64,000 nt of DNA from CAWJFP01 sp963842155 (lineage in GTDB: Bacteria > Pseudomonadota > Alphaproteobacteria > JACZXZ01). The position numbers and the translations under genes are program-made. A model generated the notes under the pieces. The model did no database searches. It worked only from the letters and a program-made list of their open reading frames with translations, and had not been told where the DNA came from. The stretch lies in assembly GCA_963842155.1 (NCBI GenBank), contig CAWJFP010000014.1, positions 1 to 64,000 of the forward strand, given 5' to 3'. Within the stretch, counting starts at the first letter, position 1. Every line of letters starts with the position of its first letter. Of the stretch, positions 1 through 12,025 are shown one piece after another.

Positions 1-3000
1 GGCGACCGATACCACCACCGGGGCGATCGATTTCGGCAGCACGGTCGACGGCGCCCACGCGCTCACCGTGACCACGGGCGGCCTCGCCACCTTCGCCAAC
101 ACCGTCGGCGGCACCACCCACCTCACCAGCCTGACGGTGAACGGCAGCGGCACCACCGCCCTCGATGCCGACGTGACGACGACCGCGGGCGGCCAGAGCT
201 ACGGCAACGCGGTGACCTTGGGCGGCGATGTGGTGGCGACCGATACCACCACCGGGGCGATCGATTTCGGCAGCACGGTCGACGGCGCCCACGCGCTCAC
301 CGTGACCACGGGCGGCCTCGCCACCTTCGCCAACACCGTCGGCGGCACCACCCACCTCACCAGCCTGACGGTGAACGGCAGCGGCACCACCGCCCTCGAT
401 GCCGACGTGACGACGACCGCGGGCGGCCAGAGCTACGGCAACGCGGTGACCTTGGGCGGCGATGTGGTGGCGACCGATACCACCACCGGGGCGATCGATT
501 TCGGCAGCACGGTCGACGGCGCCCACGCGCTCACCGTGACCACGGGCGGCCTCGCCACCTTCGCCAACACCGTCGGCGGCACCACCCACCTCACCAGCCT
601 GACGGTGAACGGCAGCGGCACCACCGCCCTCGATGCCGACGTGACGACGACCGCGGGCGGCCAGAGCTACGGCAACGCGGTGACCTTGGGCGGCGATGTG
701 GTGGCGACCGATACCACCACCGGGGCGATCGATTTCGGCAGCACGGTCGACGGCGCCCACGCGCTCACCGTGACCACGGGCGGCCTCGCCACCTTCGCCA
801 ACACCGTCGGCGGCACCACCCACCTCACCAGCCTGACGGTGAACGGCAGCGGCACCACCGCCCTCGATGCCGACGTGACGACGACCGCGGGCGGCCAGAG
901 CTACGGCAACGCGGTGACCTTGGGCGGCGATGTGGTGGCGACCGATACCACCACCGGGGCGATCGATTTCGGCAGCACGGTCGACGGCGCCCACGCGCTC
1001 ACCGTGACCACGGGCGGCCTCGCCACCTTCGCCAACACCGTCGGCGGCACCACCCACCTCACCAGCCTGACGGTGAACGGCAGCGGCACCACCGCCCTCG
1101 ATGCCGACGTGACGACGACCGCGGGCGGCCAGAGCTACGGCAACGCGGTGACCTTGGGCGGCGATGTGGTGGCGACCGATACCACCACCGGGGCGATCGA
1201 TTTCGGCAGCACGGTCGACGGCGCCCACGCGCTCACCGTGACCACGGGCGGCCTCGCCACCTTCGCCAACACCGTCGGCGGCACCACCCACCTCACCAGC
1301 CTGACGGTGAACGGCAGCGGCACCACCGCCCTCGATGCCGACGTGACGACGACCGCGGGCGGCCAGAGCTACGGCAACGCGGTGACCTTGGGCGGCGATG
1401 TGGTGGCGACCGATACCACCACCGGGGCGATCGATTTCGGCAGCACGGTCGACGGCGCCCACGCGCTCACCGTGACCACGGGCGGCCTCGCCACCTTCGC
1501 CAACACCGTCGGCGGCACCACCCACCTCACCAGCCTGACGGTGAACGGCAGCGGCACCACCGCCCTCGATGCCGACGTGACGACGACCGCGGGCGGCCAG
1601 AGCTACGGCAACGCGGTGACCTTGGGCGGCGATGTGGTGGCGACCGATACCACCACCGGGGCGATCGATTTCGGCAGCACGGTCGACGGCGCCCACGCGC
1701 TCACCGTGACCACGGGCGGCCTCGCCACCTTCGCCAACACCGTCGGCGGCACCACCCACCTCACCAGCCTGACGGTGAACGGCAGCGGCACCACCGCCCT
1801 CGATGCCGACGTGACGACGACCGCGGGCGGCCAGAGCTACGGCAACGCGGTGACCTTGGGCGGCGATGTGGTGGCGACCGATACCGCCACCGGGGCGATC
1901 GATTTCGGCAGCACGGTCGACGGCGCCCACGCGCTCACCGTGACCACGGGCGGCCTCGCCACCTTCGCCAACACCGTCGGCGGCACCACCCACCTCACCA
2001 GCCTGACGGTGAACGGCAGCGGCACCACCGCCCTCGATGCCGACGTGACGACGACCGCGGGCGGCCAGAGCTACGGCAACGCGGTGACCTTGGGCGGCGA
2101 TGTGGTGGCGACCGATACCACCACCGGGGCGATCGATTTCGGCAGCACGGTCGACGGCGCCCACGCGCTCACCGTGACCACGGGCGGCCTCGCCACCTTC
2201 GCCAACACCGTCGGCGGCACCACCCACCTCACCAGCCTGACGGTGAACGGCAGCGGCACCACCGCCCTCGATGCCGACGTGACGACGACCGCGGGCGGCC
2301 AGAGCTACGGCAACGCGGTGACCTTGGGCGGCGATGTGGTGGCGACCGATACCACCACCGGGGCGATCGATTTCGGCAGCACGGTCGACGGCGCCCACGC
2401 GCTCACCGTGACCACGGGCGGCCTCGCCACCTTCGCCAACACCGTCGGCGGCACCACCCACCTCACCAGCCTGACGGTGAACGGCAGCGGCACCACCGCC
2501 CTCGATGCCGACGTGACGACGACCGCGGGCGGCCAGAGCTACGGCAACGCGGTGACCTTGGGCGGCGATGTGGTGGCGACCGATACCACCACCGGGGCGA
2601 TCGATTTCGGCAGCACGGTCGACGGCGCCCACGCGCTCACCGTGACCACGGGCGGCCTCGCCACCTTCGCCAACACCGTCGGCGGCACCACCCACCTCAC
2701 CAGCCTGACGGTGAACGGCAGCGGCACCACCGCCCTCGATGCCGACGTGACGACGACCGCGGGCGGCCAGAGCTACGGCAACGCGGTGACCTTGGGCGGC
2801 GATGTGGTGGCGACCGATACCACCACCGGGGCGATCGATTTCGGCAGCACGGTCGACGGCGCCCACGCGCTCACCGTGACCACGGGCGGCCTCGCCACCT
2901 TCGCCAACACCGTCGGCGGCACCACCCACCTCACCAGCCTGACGGTGAACGGCAGCGGCACCACCGCCCTCGATGCCGACGTGACGACGACCGCGGGCGG

Positions 3001-4960
3001 CCAGAGCTACGGCAACGCGGTGACCTTGGGCGGCGATGTGGTGGCGACCGATACCACCACCGGGGCGATCGATTTCGGCAGCACGGTCGACGGCGCCCAC
3101 GCGCTCACCGTGACCACGGGCGGCCTCGCCACCTTCGCCAACACCGTCGGCGGCACCACCCACCTCACCAGCCTGACGGTGAACGGCAGCGGCACCACCG
3201 CCCTCGATGCCGACGTGACGACGACCGCGGGCGGCCAGAGCTACGGCAACGCGGTGACCTTGGGCGGCGATGTGGTGGCGACCGATACCACCACCGGGGC
3301 GATCGATTTCGGCAGCACGGTCGACGGCGCCCACGCGCTCACCGTGACCACGGGCGGCCTCGCCACCTTCGCCAACACCGTCGGCGGCACCACCCACCTC
3401 ACCAGCCTGACGGTGAACGGCAGCGGCACCACCGCCCTCGATGCCGACGTGACGACGACCGCGGGCGGCCAGAGCTACGGCAACGCGGTGACCTTGGGCG
3501 GCGATGTGGTGGCGACCGATACCACCACCGGGGCGATCGATTTCGGCAGCACGGTCGACGGCGCCCACGCGCTCACCGTGACCACGGGCGGCCTCGCCAC
3601 CTTCGCCAACACCGTCGGCGGCACCACCCACCTCACCAGCCTGACGGTGAACGGCAGCGGCACCACCGCCCTCGATGCCGACGTGACGACGACCGCGGGC
3701 GGCCAGAGCTACGGCAACGCGGTGACCTTGGGCGGCGATGTGGTGGCGACCGATACCACCACCGGGGCGATCGATTTCGGCAGCACGGTCGACGGCGCCC
3801 ACGCGCTCACCGTGACCACGGGCGGCCTCGCCACCTTCGCCAACACCGTCGGCGGCACCACCCACCTCACCAGCCTGACGGTGAACGGCAGCGGCACCAC
3901 CGCCCTCGATGCCGACGTGACGACGACCGCGGGCGGCCAGAGCTACGGCAACGCGGTGACCTTGGGCGGCGATGTGGTGGCGACCGATACCACCACCGGG
4001 GCGATCGATTTCGGCAGCACGGTCGACGGCGCCCACGCGCTCACCGTGACCACGGGCGGCCTCGCCACCTTCGCCAACACCGTCGGCGGCACCACCCACC
4101 TCACCAGCCTGACGGTGAACGGCAGCGGCACCACCGCCCTCGATGCCGACGTGACGACGACCGCGGGCGGCCAGAGCTACGGCAACGCGGTGACCTTGGG
4201 CGGCGATGTGGTGGCGACCGATACCACCACCGGGGCGATCGATTTCGGCAGCACGGTCGACGGCGCCCACGCGCTCACCGTGACCACGGGCGGCCTCGCC
4301 ACCTTCGCCAACACCGTCGGCGGCACCACCCACCTCACCAGCCTGACGGTGAACGGCAGCGGCACCACCGCCCTCGATGCCGACGTGACGACGACCGCGG
4401 GCGGCCAGAGCTACGGCAACGCGGTGACCTTGGGCGGCGATGTGGTGGCGACCGATACCACCACCGGGGCGATCGATTTCGGCAGCACGGTCGACGGCGC
4501 CCACGCGCTCACCGTGACCACGGGCGGCCTCGCCACCTTCGCCAACACCGTCGGCGGCACCACCCACCTCACCAGCCTGACGGTGAACGGCAGCGGCACC
4601 ACCGCCCTCGATGCCGACGTGACGACGACCGCGGGCGGCCAGAGCTACGGCAACGCGGTGACCTTGGGCGGCGATGTGGTGGCGACCGATACCACCACCG
4701 GGGCGATCGATTTCGGCAGCACGGTCGACGGCGCCCACGCGCTCACCGTGACCACGGGCGGCCTCGCCACCTTCGCCAACACCGTCGGCGGCACCACCCA
4801 CCTCACCAGCCTGACGGTGAACGGCAGCGGCACCACCGCCCTCGATGCCGACGTGACGACGACCGCGGGCGGCCAGAGCTACGGCAACGCGGTGACCTTG
4901 GGCGGCGATGTGGTGGCGACCGATACCACCACCGGGGCGATCGATTTCGGCAGCACGGTC
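1..4960 (+). repeat. Array A: 21 complete 234-bp tandem repeats plus a partial copy
   Basis: The unit beginning GGCGACCGATACC recurs at exactly 234-base steps from 1 to 4915, giving 21 complete copies and one partial copy that merges into array B. It encodes a 78-residue unit. All copies appear identical except for one transition at about 1886 (ACC to GCC, Thr to Ala) in a single copy. The array runs off the left edge, so the true number is unknown. Such uniformity implies very recent expansion or strong gene conversion, or an assembly that tiled one consensus. Confidence 0.97.
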
Positions 4961-7900
4961 AACGGCGCCTACACCCTCGCGGTGGACACGGCGGGCACCA
5001 CGACCTTCGGGGGCGCGGTGGGCGGCGGCACGCCGCTCGCCAGCCTGACGACGGACGCGCCGGGCACGACGGACCTCAACGGCGGCACGGTGAGCACCTC
5101 GGGCGTGCAGAGCTACAACGACGCGGTGGTGCTGGGCGCCGACACCACGCTGAGCTCGAGCGGGCACGGGTGCCGCGGGCAACATCACCTTGGCCAGCAC
5201 GGTCAACGGCGCCTACACCCTCGCGGTGGACACGGCGGGCACCACCACCTTCGGGGGCGCGGTGGGCGGCGGCACGCCGCTCGCCAGCCTGACGACGGAC
5301 GCGCCGGGCACGACGGACCTCAACGGCGGCACGGTGAGCACCTCGGGCGTGCAGAGCTACAACGACGCGGTGGTGCTGGGCGCCAACACCACGCTGAGCT
5401 CGAGCGGCACGGGTGCCGCGGGCAACATCACCTTGGCCGGCACGGTCAACGGCGCCTACACCCTCGCGGTGGACACGGCGGGCACCACGACCTTCGGGGG
5501 CGCGGTGGGCGGCGGCACGCCGCTCGCCAGCCTGACGACGGACGCGCCGGGCACGACGGACCTCAACGGCGGCACGGTGAGCACCTCGGGCGTCCAGAGC
5601 TACAACGACGCGGTGGTGCTGGGCGCCGACACCACGCTGAGCTCGAGCGGCACGGGTGCCGCGGGCAACATCACCTTGGCGAGCACGGTCAACGGCGCCT
5701 ACACCCTCGCGGTGGACACGGCGGGCACCACCACCTTCGGGGGCGCGGTGGGCGGCGGCACGCCGCTCGCCAGCCTGACGACGGACGCGCCGGGCACGAC
5801 GGACCTCAACGGCGGCACGGTCGAGACCGCGGGCGTGCAGAGCTACAACGACGCGGTGGTGCTGGGCGCCGACACCACGCTGAGCTCGAGCGGCACGGGT
5901 GCCGCGGGCAACATCACCTTGGCGAGCACGGTCAACGGCGCCTACACCCTCGCGGTGGACACGGCGGGCACCACGACCTTCGGGGGCGCGGTGGGCGGCG
6001 GCACGCCGCTCGCCAGCCTGACGACGGACGCGCCGGGCACGACGGACCTCAACGGCGGCACGGTGAGCACCTCGGGCGTGCAGAGCTACAACGACGCGGT
6101 GGTGCTGGGCGCCAACACCACGCTGAGCTCGAGCGGCACGGGTGCCGCGGGCAACATCACCTTGGCCGGCACGGTCAACGGCGCCTACACCCTCGCGGTG
6201 GACACGGCGGGCACCACCACCTTCGGGGGCGCGGTGGGCGGCGGCACGCCGCTCGCCAGCCTGACGACGGACGCGCCGGGCACGACGGACCTCAACGGCG
6301 GCACGGTGAGCACCGCGGGCGTGCAGAGCTACAACGACGCGGTGGTGCTGGGCGCCGACACCACGCTGAGCTCGAGCGGCACGGGTGCCGCGGGCAACAT
6401 CACCTTGGCGAGCACGGTCAACGGCGCCTACACCCTCGCGGTGGACACGGCGGGCACCACGACCTTCGGGGGCGCGGTGGGCGGCGGCACGCCGCTCGCC
6501 AGCCTGACGACGGACGCGCCGGGCACGACGGACCTCAACGGCGGCACGGTGAGCACCTCGGGCGTGCAGAGCTACAACGACGCGGTGGTGCTGGGCGCCG
6601 ACACCACGCTGAGCTCGAGCGGCACGGGTGCCGCGGGCAACATCACCTTGGCCAGCACGGTCAACGGCGCCTTCACCCTCGCGGTGGACACGGCGGGCAC
6701 CACCACCTTCGGGGGCGCGGTGGGCGGCGGCACGCCGCTCGCCAGCCTGACGACGGACGCGCCGGGCACGACGGACCTCAACGGCGGCACGGTGAGCACC
6801 GCGGGCGTGCAGAGCTACAACGACGCGGTGGTGCTGGGCGCCAACACCACGCTGAGCTCGACGGGCACGGGTGCCGCGGGCAACATCACCTTGGCGAGCA
6901 CGGTCAACGGCGCCTACACCCTCGCGGTGGACACGGCGGGCACCACCACCTTCGGGGGCGCGGTGGGCGGCGGCACGCCGCTCGCCAGCCTGACGACGGA
7001 CGCGCCGGGCACGACGGACCTCAACGGCGGCACGGTGAGCACCTCGGGCGTGCAGAGCTACAACGACGCGGTGGTGCTGGGCGCCAACACCACGCTGAGC
7101 TCGACGGGCACGGGTGCCGCGGGCAACATCACCTTGGCGAGCACGGTCAACGGCGCCTTCACCCTTGCGGTGGACACGGCGGGCACCACCACCTTCGGGG
7201 GCGCGGTGGGCGGCGGCACGCCGCTCGCCAGCCTGACGACGGACGCGCCGGGCACGACGGACCTCAACGGCGGCACGGTGAGCACCTCGGGCGTGCAGAG
7301 CTACAACGACGCGGTGGTGCTGGGCGCCGACACCACGCTGAGCTCGAGCGGCACGGGTGCCGCGGGCAACATCACCTTGGCGAGCACGGTCAACGGCGCC
7401 TACACCCTCGCGGTGGACACGGCGGGCACCACGACCTTCGGGGGCGCGGTGGGCGGCGGCACGCCGCTCGCCAGCCTGACGACGGACGCGCCGGGCACGA
7501 CGGACCTCAACGGCGGCACGGTGAGCACCTCGGGCGTGCAGAGCTACAACGACGCGGTGGTGCTGGGCGCCAACACCACGCTGACCGGGGGCACGATCAC
7601 CTTCGGGAGCACGCTGGACGCGGCGACGGCGGGCGTGCAGGCTCTGACCGTCGACGCCACGGGCGCGGCGACGTTCGGGGGCGAGGTCGGCGTCGGCGCA
7701 GCGCTCGCGAGCCTGACAGTGGCGACGGGCACCGTAGCGAACGTCAACACCGACAAGATCACCACCACGGGAAACCAGACCTACGACATTCCAGTAGAGT
7801 TAGGCGCCACCACGACCCTGACCTCGACGGGTGGCGGCATAACGTTCGCCAGCACCCTCAATGGAGCTTTCGGGGCGACCGTCGATGCCAGCACGGGCAC

Positions 7901-8937
7901 CGTCACCTTCGACGGCGCGGTGGGCAACACGACGGCGCTCGCCTAGCTGACGGTCGATCCTGCACTGATCTACATCAATGGGGGGGTGGTCACCACGACG
8001 GGCATACAAGATTATAGAGCTCCGATCTTGGTCGGTCTGACACGACATTCACGAGCACCGACGGCGGCACCGGCCGCGTCAACTTCGAAGGCACGGTGGA
8101 CGCCGGTACCTACAACGTGACGGTCATCGCCGACAACATGGAGATGCTCGGCAAATGGACCGGCACCGGCGTCTGGACCCTGGAGCCCGAAACGGCGAGC
8201 CGGCCGATCCTGCTGGGCGCCGCCACGGACGATCCGAGCAGCCTCACCCTCACCCTCACCGACCTGGCCGACCTCAACGAAAGCACGCCGCTCTATGTGG
8301 CGATAGGCGTGCCGATCGGCAACGCCGCCGACGCCGCCGACCTTGACGCAGGCGCAAGCGGTCACGGGGCCCTTGGGCAACGTCACCATCGATAGCTTCG
8401 AGTTCGAACTCGCCGCTCATCATCACGGGCAATGACATCAGTGTGTCCGGCCTCGCAAAGACATCCGGCAATCTCGGGCTCTACGCTCTCGGCAACATCA
8501 GCGGCAGCCTGGACCTCCAGACCGACCTCTTCGCCGGCGGCCAAAGCCTGCAGCTCACCGGCACGATCGGCGGGGCAAGCGGCTTCGCCGCCGCATATGG
8601 CGTGACGCTCGTCTACAATCTGGCGAGCGGCACGCCTTTCGAAGTCAACGGCGCCTACCAGTCGAGCTGGAGCAGCTTCGAGTCATCCACCGTCCTCAGC
8701 TCGTTCCAGGAAATCCTCTCGAAGGGCGGGACCTCCTCCTTCCTGCCCCCGCTTCTCAGCGGTCAGGCGGAGCTCGACGCCGCCGAGCGCGAGCTCGTCC
8801 TCGCCGGAACGGCGAGCGTCGACCAGATCGTCCCCGGCCTTCTCGAGCTGATCACTCCCGAGGCACCGGAGGATACCGGCACGCCCGACAGCAATCGCTC
8901 CTTCCCCATCCTGGGATATCCGGAGCTATGGGAATAG
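2..8937 (+). CDS. Giant repetitive exoprotein (TpsA/filamentous-haemagglutinin-like), 5'-truncated, frame-disrupted
   Basis: The reading frame is open from the left window edge, so the start, signal peptide and any TPS domain lie outside. The visible part is almost wholly Thr/Gly/Val/Ala-rich tandem repeats: 78-aa units to about 4960, then 81-aa units to about 7584, then degenerate units and a unique C-terminus ending in GYPELWE. The regular short-strand pattern (TxTFxxxVGG, LxSLT, QSYxxAVxLG) suggests a secreted beta-helix adhesin. Lesions relative to the repeat frame are: an extra G at 5162-5164; an in-frame TAG at 7944-7946, where the repeat has Ser; loss of one base near 8038; an extra T at 8343-8344; and an extra base near 8406. 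The last open segment is 8443-8937. The stop overlaps the next gene (ATG at 8928). Neighbouring TpsB and CHAT genes support two-partner secretion. Known: such exoproteins cross the outer membrane through TpsB. Inferred: adhesion or cell-surface role. Confidence 0.75.
4952..7584 (+). repeat. Array B: 11 tandem 243-bp repeats, moderately diverged
   Basis: Units start at AGCACGGTCAACGG: first at 4952, then 5196 and every 243 bases to 7383. The first step is 244, which exposes the one-base insertion near 5162. Each encodes 81 residues related to array A (shared VGG, SLT, GTT, QSY and LG positions) but three residues longer. Copies differ at a few sites: Tyr/Phe after NGA, Ser/Ala before GVQ, Asp/Asn in the LGA motif, Ser/Thr in the SSSGTG stretch, and synonymous changes. 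The last copy is truncated and passes into degenerate units to about 7945. Confidence 0.95.
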
Positions 8938-11900
8938 CGCGCCGATCCGCACGTGCCGCATGGATCCTGCTGCCGCTCCTCGCCGCATTCGCCCTGCCGG
9001 TCGCGGCGCGCGCGGCGGGCGAGGAGGCGACGCTGAAGCTCGAGCTCGGCAAGGATCTTGTCAACGAGAGCTGCTACGGCAGCGAGCGCCATATTCCGAA
9101 TCTCGATCCCACGCAGAAGCTGCCTCTCGATATCTATTGCGGCGACGGACGGACGGCGGTCGGCACCTTATGGAGCAGCACGCTCTCGCTCGACGTTCCG
9201 CCCCAGGACGGTCCCGAGCGGCGGCAACGCATCGAGGCGGCGGCGTCGGATAGCGCCGCGGGGCGCTCCTTCGCCATCAGGCTGAACTGCAAGCCCGGCA
9301 AATGGATCGACAACGCGGGAGGCGCACCCTTCCTTGTCTCGAGCTGCGTCCTGAGAAGCAGCGCCTGGCCCTATCTCACCGTTGCAGCCGCCATCGGCGC
9401 GCATCTCTATCAGGGCGAGGGCATACCGGCGATCCTGCCGGTGCTCGACGCGGCGATCGCGGCGCGCAACGGCACGGTGACGAAGGGCGCCGCGGCAGCG
9501 GCGGATCACGAAGCCCTGCTGCACCGGCTCGAAGCGGCGACGGGCTCAGGCGAGAACTCGTTGTTCGGCAGCAGCGATCTCAATGCCTATGACCATATGA
9601 CCGAGGTCGCGCGCCTCCTCGACAGCGAGCAGGATTTCGCGGGCGCCGAGCGTGCCTATCGCATCGCGCTCGGCATCAAATCGAAAGTCCTGGGCGAGGA
9701 ATCGAGCGCGTTGGGCGACGTGCTGATGGACCTCGCGATCGAGACCAGCAACCAGGGCCGCTTCCAGGAGGCCGAGGCGCTGCTTCGGCGCGCCGAGCCG
9801 CTGGTGCAGCGCGCGGTCGATCGCGCGGACGCGGCGCGACTCCTCGCCTATCGCGGCCTCAATGCCGCGAACCAGCATAAATTCGCCGAGGCCCTTTATC
9901 TCGCGCGCGCGGCGCAGGGCGAGATCATGGCGCTCGACACCCCTTCGACGAAACCCAACGCGCAGCAGCGCGCCGCCAGCGTCGGCCGCGCCGAGCTCGC
10001 GCTCAGCCTCTACATCCAATCGGCGATGGCGCTAAAGCTCGGAGATCTCGTCACCGCCGATCAGACGATCACGCAGGCCCTCGGCCTGCTCGACGACATT
10101 CACGACCCGCCGCCCTGGTGGCGCGCGCAGATGCTGGTCGTCCAGGGCAAGGTCGAGACGCGCAAGGCGAAGGCCGGGGCGGCCGAGAAGTACTATCTCG
10201 AGTCGCTGCGCATCCGCAGCCGGCTTTTCGGCAAGACCGCGCCGGCCGCCACCGCCAATCTCGATCTCGGCGCATTCTACGCCGACCAGGGCAAGTTTAC
10301 CGAGGCGCTCGATGCCTACCACGCGGCGTTCGAGATCATTCCCAAGGACGCGGCTGCCCGCGCCACGCTCACCGCCGACAACTTGCTGCCCTTCCTGATC
10401 GCGTCCTACGTGCTCGGCGAGCGCGAGCCCGCTCGCCGCGACAAGCTCAACGCGGACGCCTTCAGCGCCGTGCAGCTCATCCGCTCGGGCGTGCTTGGGC
10501 AGACCATCGCCAAGGCCTCGGCGCGCCTTGCCGCCGGCAACGAACGCATCGCCGATATGGCGCAGGAGGCGCAGAAGGCGGAACGCGATCGCGATCTCGC
10601 GCAGATCGACCTCGCCAACGAGACGGCCAAGCCCGACGACCAGCGCGATCGGGCGCGCGAGGCCGATCTGACCCGCCGCGTGCGCGAGAAGTCGTCGAGG
10701 GCGGATGCGCTCGAGCAGCAGATCGAGGCGAGCTTCCCCGACTACGCCCGGCTGACCGAGGCGCCCGCGATCGCGGCGGCCGAAATCCAGCACATGCTGC
10801 ATTCCGATGAGGCGCTCGTGGCCTTCCTGATCGGCACCCGAGGCGCATTCGTGCTCCTGGTCCGGCCCGACGGCGTCACGATCCGCCCGATCAGGACCGA
10901 CGACGCCGAGGTCACGGGCGCGGTGACCACGCTGCGGCGCGGGGTCACCTATATCGCGGGACGCGTGCCCGAATTCAATTTATCTGCGGCGCATGCGCTC
11001 TACGCCAAGCTACTCGGCCAGCTCGATCCGCAGCTCAAGGGCGTCGACCACCTGATCGTGGTGTCGGGCCACACGCTCTCGAGCCTGCCCTTCAGCCTGC
11101 TCGTCACGGAGGCGCCCGGCCCCGGCCATGATTATGCGAATGCGGCCTGGCTGGTGCGACGGACCGCGCTCAGCCAAGTACCCTCGGTGCAATCCTTCGT
11201 CCAGCTGCGGCGCGTAGCCGCCGCGCCCCTGGCGCCGGAGCCCTTCATCGGCTTCGGCAACCCGAGCTTCACCGGCCCTGCGGCACAGGAGAGCGGCTCG
11301 GGCCTCACCGCGCTGCTCAAGGATTGCCGTCAAGGCGGCGCCATGCCGGCGGCGCTGATACGCGCCCTGCCGCCGCTGCCGGAGACGGCCGACGAGCTCA
11401 CGCGGGTGGCCAGCGTCATGGGCGCCGGGCGGGACGATGTGGTGCTCGGCGCGGCGGCCACCGAGGGGGCGGTGCGCGCAAGGCAGCTCAACCGTTTCAG
11501 GGTGGTCTATTTTGCGACGCACGGGCTTCTGCCCGGAGAGCTGCGCTGCCAATCCGAGCCGGGCCTGGCTCTATCGCCGCCCGAGGGCGAGCCACGCTCG
11601 ACCGAGGATGACGGCGTGCTGGAGGCAAGCGAGATTGCGGGCCTCAAGCTGGCCGCCAATCTGGTGGTGCTGTCGGCCTGCAATACGGCCGTCGAGCCCG
11701 GCCAATTCGGCGGCGAGGCGCTGTCCGGCCTGGCCGACGCCTTCTTCTATGCCGGGGCGCGATCGGTATTGGCAAGCCATTGGCAGGTCCCTTCGGTCGA
11801 GACGGTAAGGTTAATGACAGAGCTTTTCCGCCGGCTTGGGCCGGCGATGCATAACGGGGTGGCGGAATCCTTACGCCAATCCGAGCTCGCCTTGATCGGC

Positions 11901-12023
11901 CAATCCGCCACCGCCCACCCCTTCTATTGGGCGGCCTTCACATTGATCGGCGACGGTGGTAAGATCGGTCCGGATGGCGTCGCAGACGTCGCCGCGAACC
12001 CCAATTCAAGAGATCGGCCTTAG
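8928..12023 (+). CDS. Exported TPR-CHAT domain protease-like protein
   Basis: This 1031-residue protein opens with a signal peptide (basic start, then a hydrophobic run and Ala-rich cleavage region near residue 30). TPR-like helices occupy about 220-480, a charged coiled coil about 530-610, and a CHAT domain about 630-1010. The CHAT catalytic pair is visible: His865 in FATHG and Cys918 in SACNT, followed by GGEALSGLADAFFYAGA. CHAT is a caspase-like clan CD peptidase fold. The signal peptide implies a periplasmic or secreted location, unlike the cytoplasmic TPR-CHAT of type III-E CRISPR systems. The start overlaps the exoprotein stop by 10 bases, so the two are probably cotranscribed. Inferred role: processing or quality control of the exoprotein or of another envelope partner. 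The substrate is unknown. Confidence 0.88.
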   Translation: MGIARRSARAAWILLPLLAAFALPVAARAAGEEATLKLELGKDLVNESCYGSERHIPNLDPTQKLPLDIYCGDGRTAVGTLWSSTLSLDVPPQDGPERRQRIEAAASDSAAGRSFAIRLNCKPGKWIDNAGGAPFLVSSCVLRSSAWPYLTVAAAIGAHLYQGEGIPAILPVLDAAIAARNGTVTKGAAAAADHEALLHRLEAATGSGENSLFGSSDLNAYDHMTEVARLLDSEQDFAGAERAYRIALGIKSKVLGEESSALGDVLMDLAIETSNQGRFQEAEALLRRAEPLVQRAVDRADAARLLAYRGLNAANQHKFAEALYLARAAQGEIMALDTPSTKPNAQQRAASVGRAELALSLYIQSAMALKLGDLVTADQTITQALGLLDDIHDPPPWWRAQMLVVQGKVETRKAKAGAAEKYYLESLRIRSRLFGKTAPAATANLDLGAFYADQGKFTEALDAYHAAFEIIPKDAAARATLTADNLLPFLIASYVLGEREPARRDKLNADAFSAVQLIRSGVLGQTIAKASARLAAGNERIADMAQEAQKAERDRDLAQIDLANETAKPDDQRDRAREADLTRRVREKSSRADALEQQIEASFPDYARLTEAPAIAAAEIQHMLHSDEALVAFLIGTRGAFVLLVRPDGVTIRPIRTDDAEVTGAVTTLRRGVTYIAGRVPEFNLSAAHALYAKLLGQLDPQLKGVDHLIVVSGHTLSSLPFSLLVTEAPGPGHDYANAAWLVRRTALSQVPSVQSFVQLRRVAAAPLAPEPFIGFGNPSFTGPAAQESGSGLTALLKDCRQGGAMPAALIRALPPLPETADELTRVASVMGAGRDDVVLGAAATEGAVRARQLNRFRVVYFATHGLLPGELRCQSEPGLALSPPEGEPRSTEDDGVLEASEIAGLKLAANLVVLSACNTAVEPGQFGGEALSGLADAFFYAGARSVLASHWQVPSVETVRLMTELFRRLGPAMHNGVAESLRQSELALIGQSATAHPFYWAAFTLIGDGGKIGPDGVADVAANPNSRDRP

Positions 12024-12025
12024 CC

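Noticed and set aside
199..4836. Twenty identical 63-residue minus-strand frames in array A
   Set aside because: They are the mirror of the repeat and recur only because the repeat does; no ribosome sites or family features.
1..7584. CRISPR array
   Set aside because: Repeats are 234-243 bases, contiguous, coding and without spacers.
5163..8017. His/Gln/Arg-rich continuation of the first exoprotein frame after 5162
   Set aside because: It is the wrong frame after a one-base insertion; the Thr/Gly repeat continues in the other frame.
8928..12023. Type III-E CRISPR (Craspase) TPR-CHAT component
   Set aside because: No Cas proteins or array are near, and this CHAT protein has a signal peptide.
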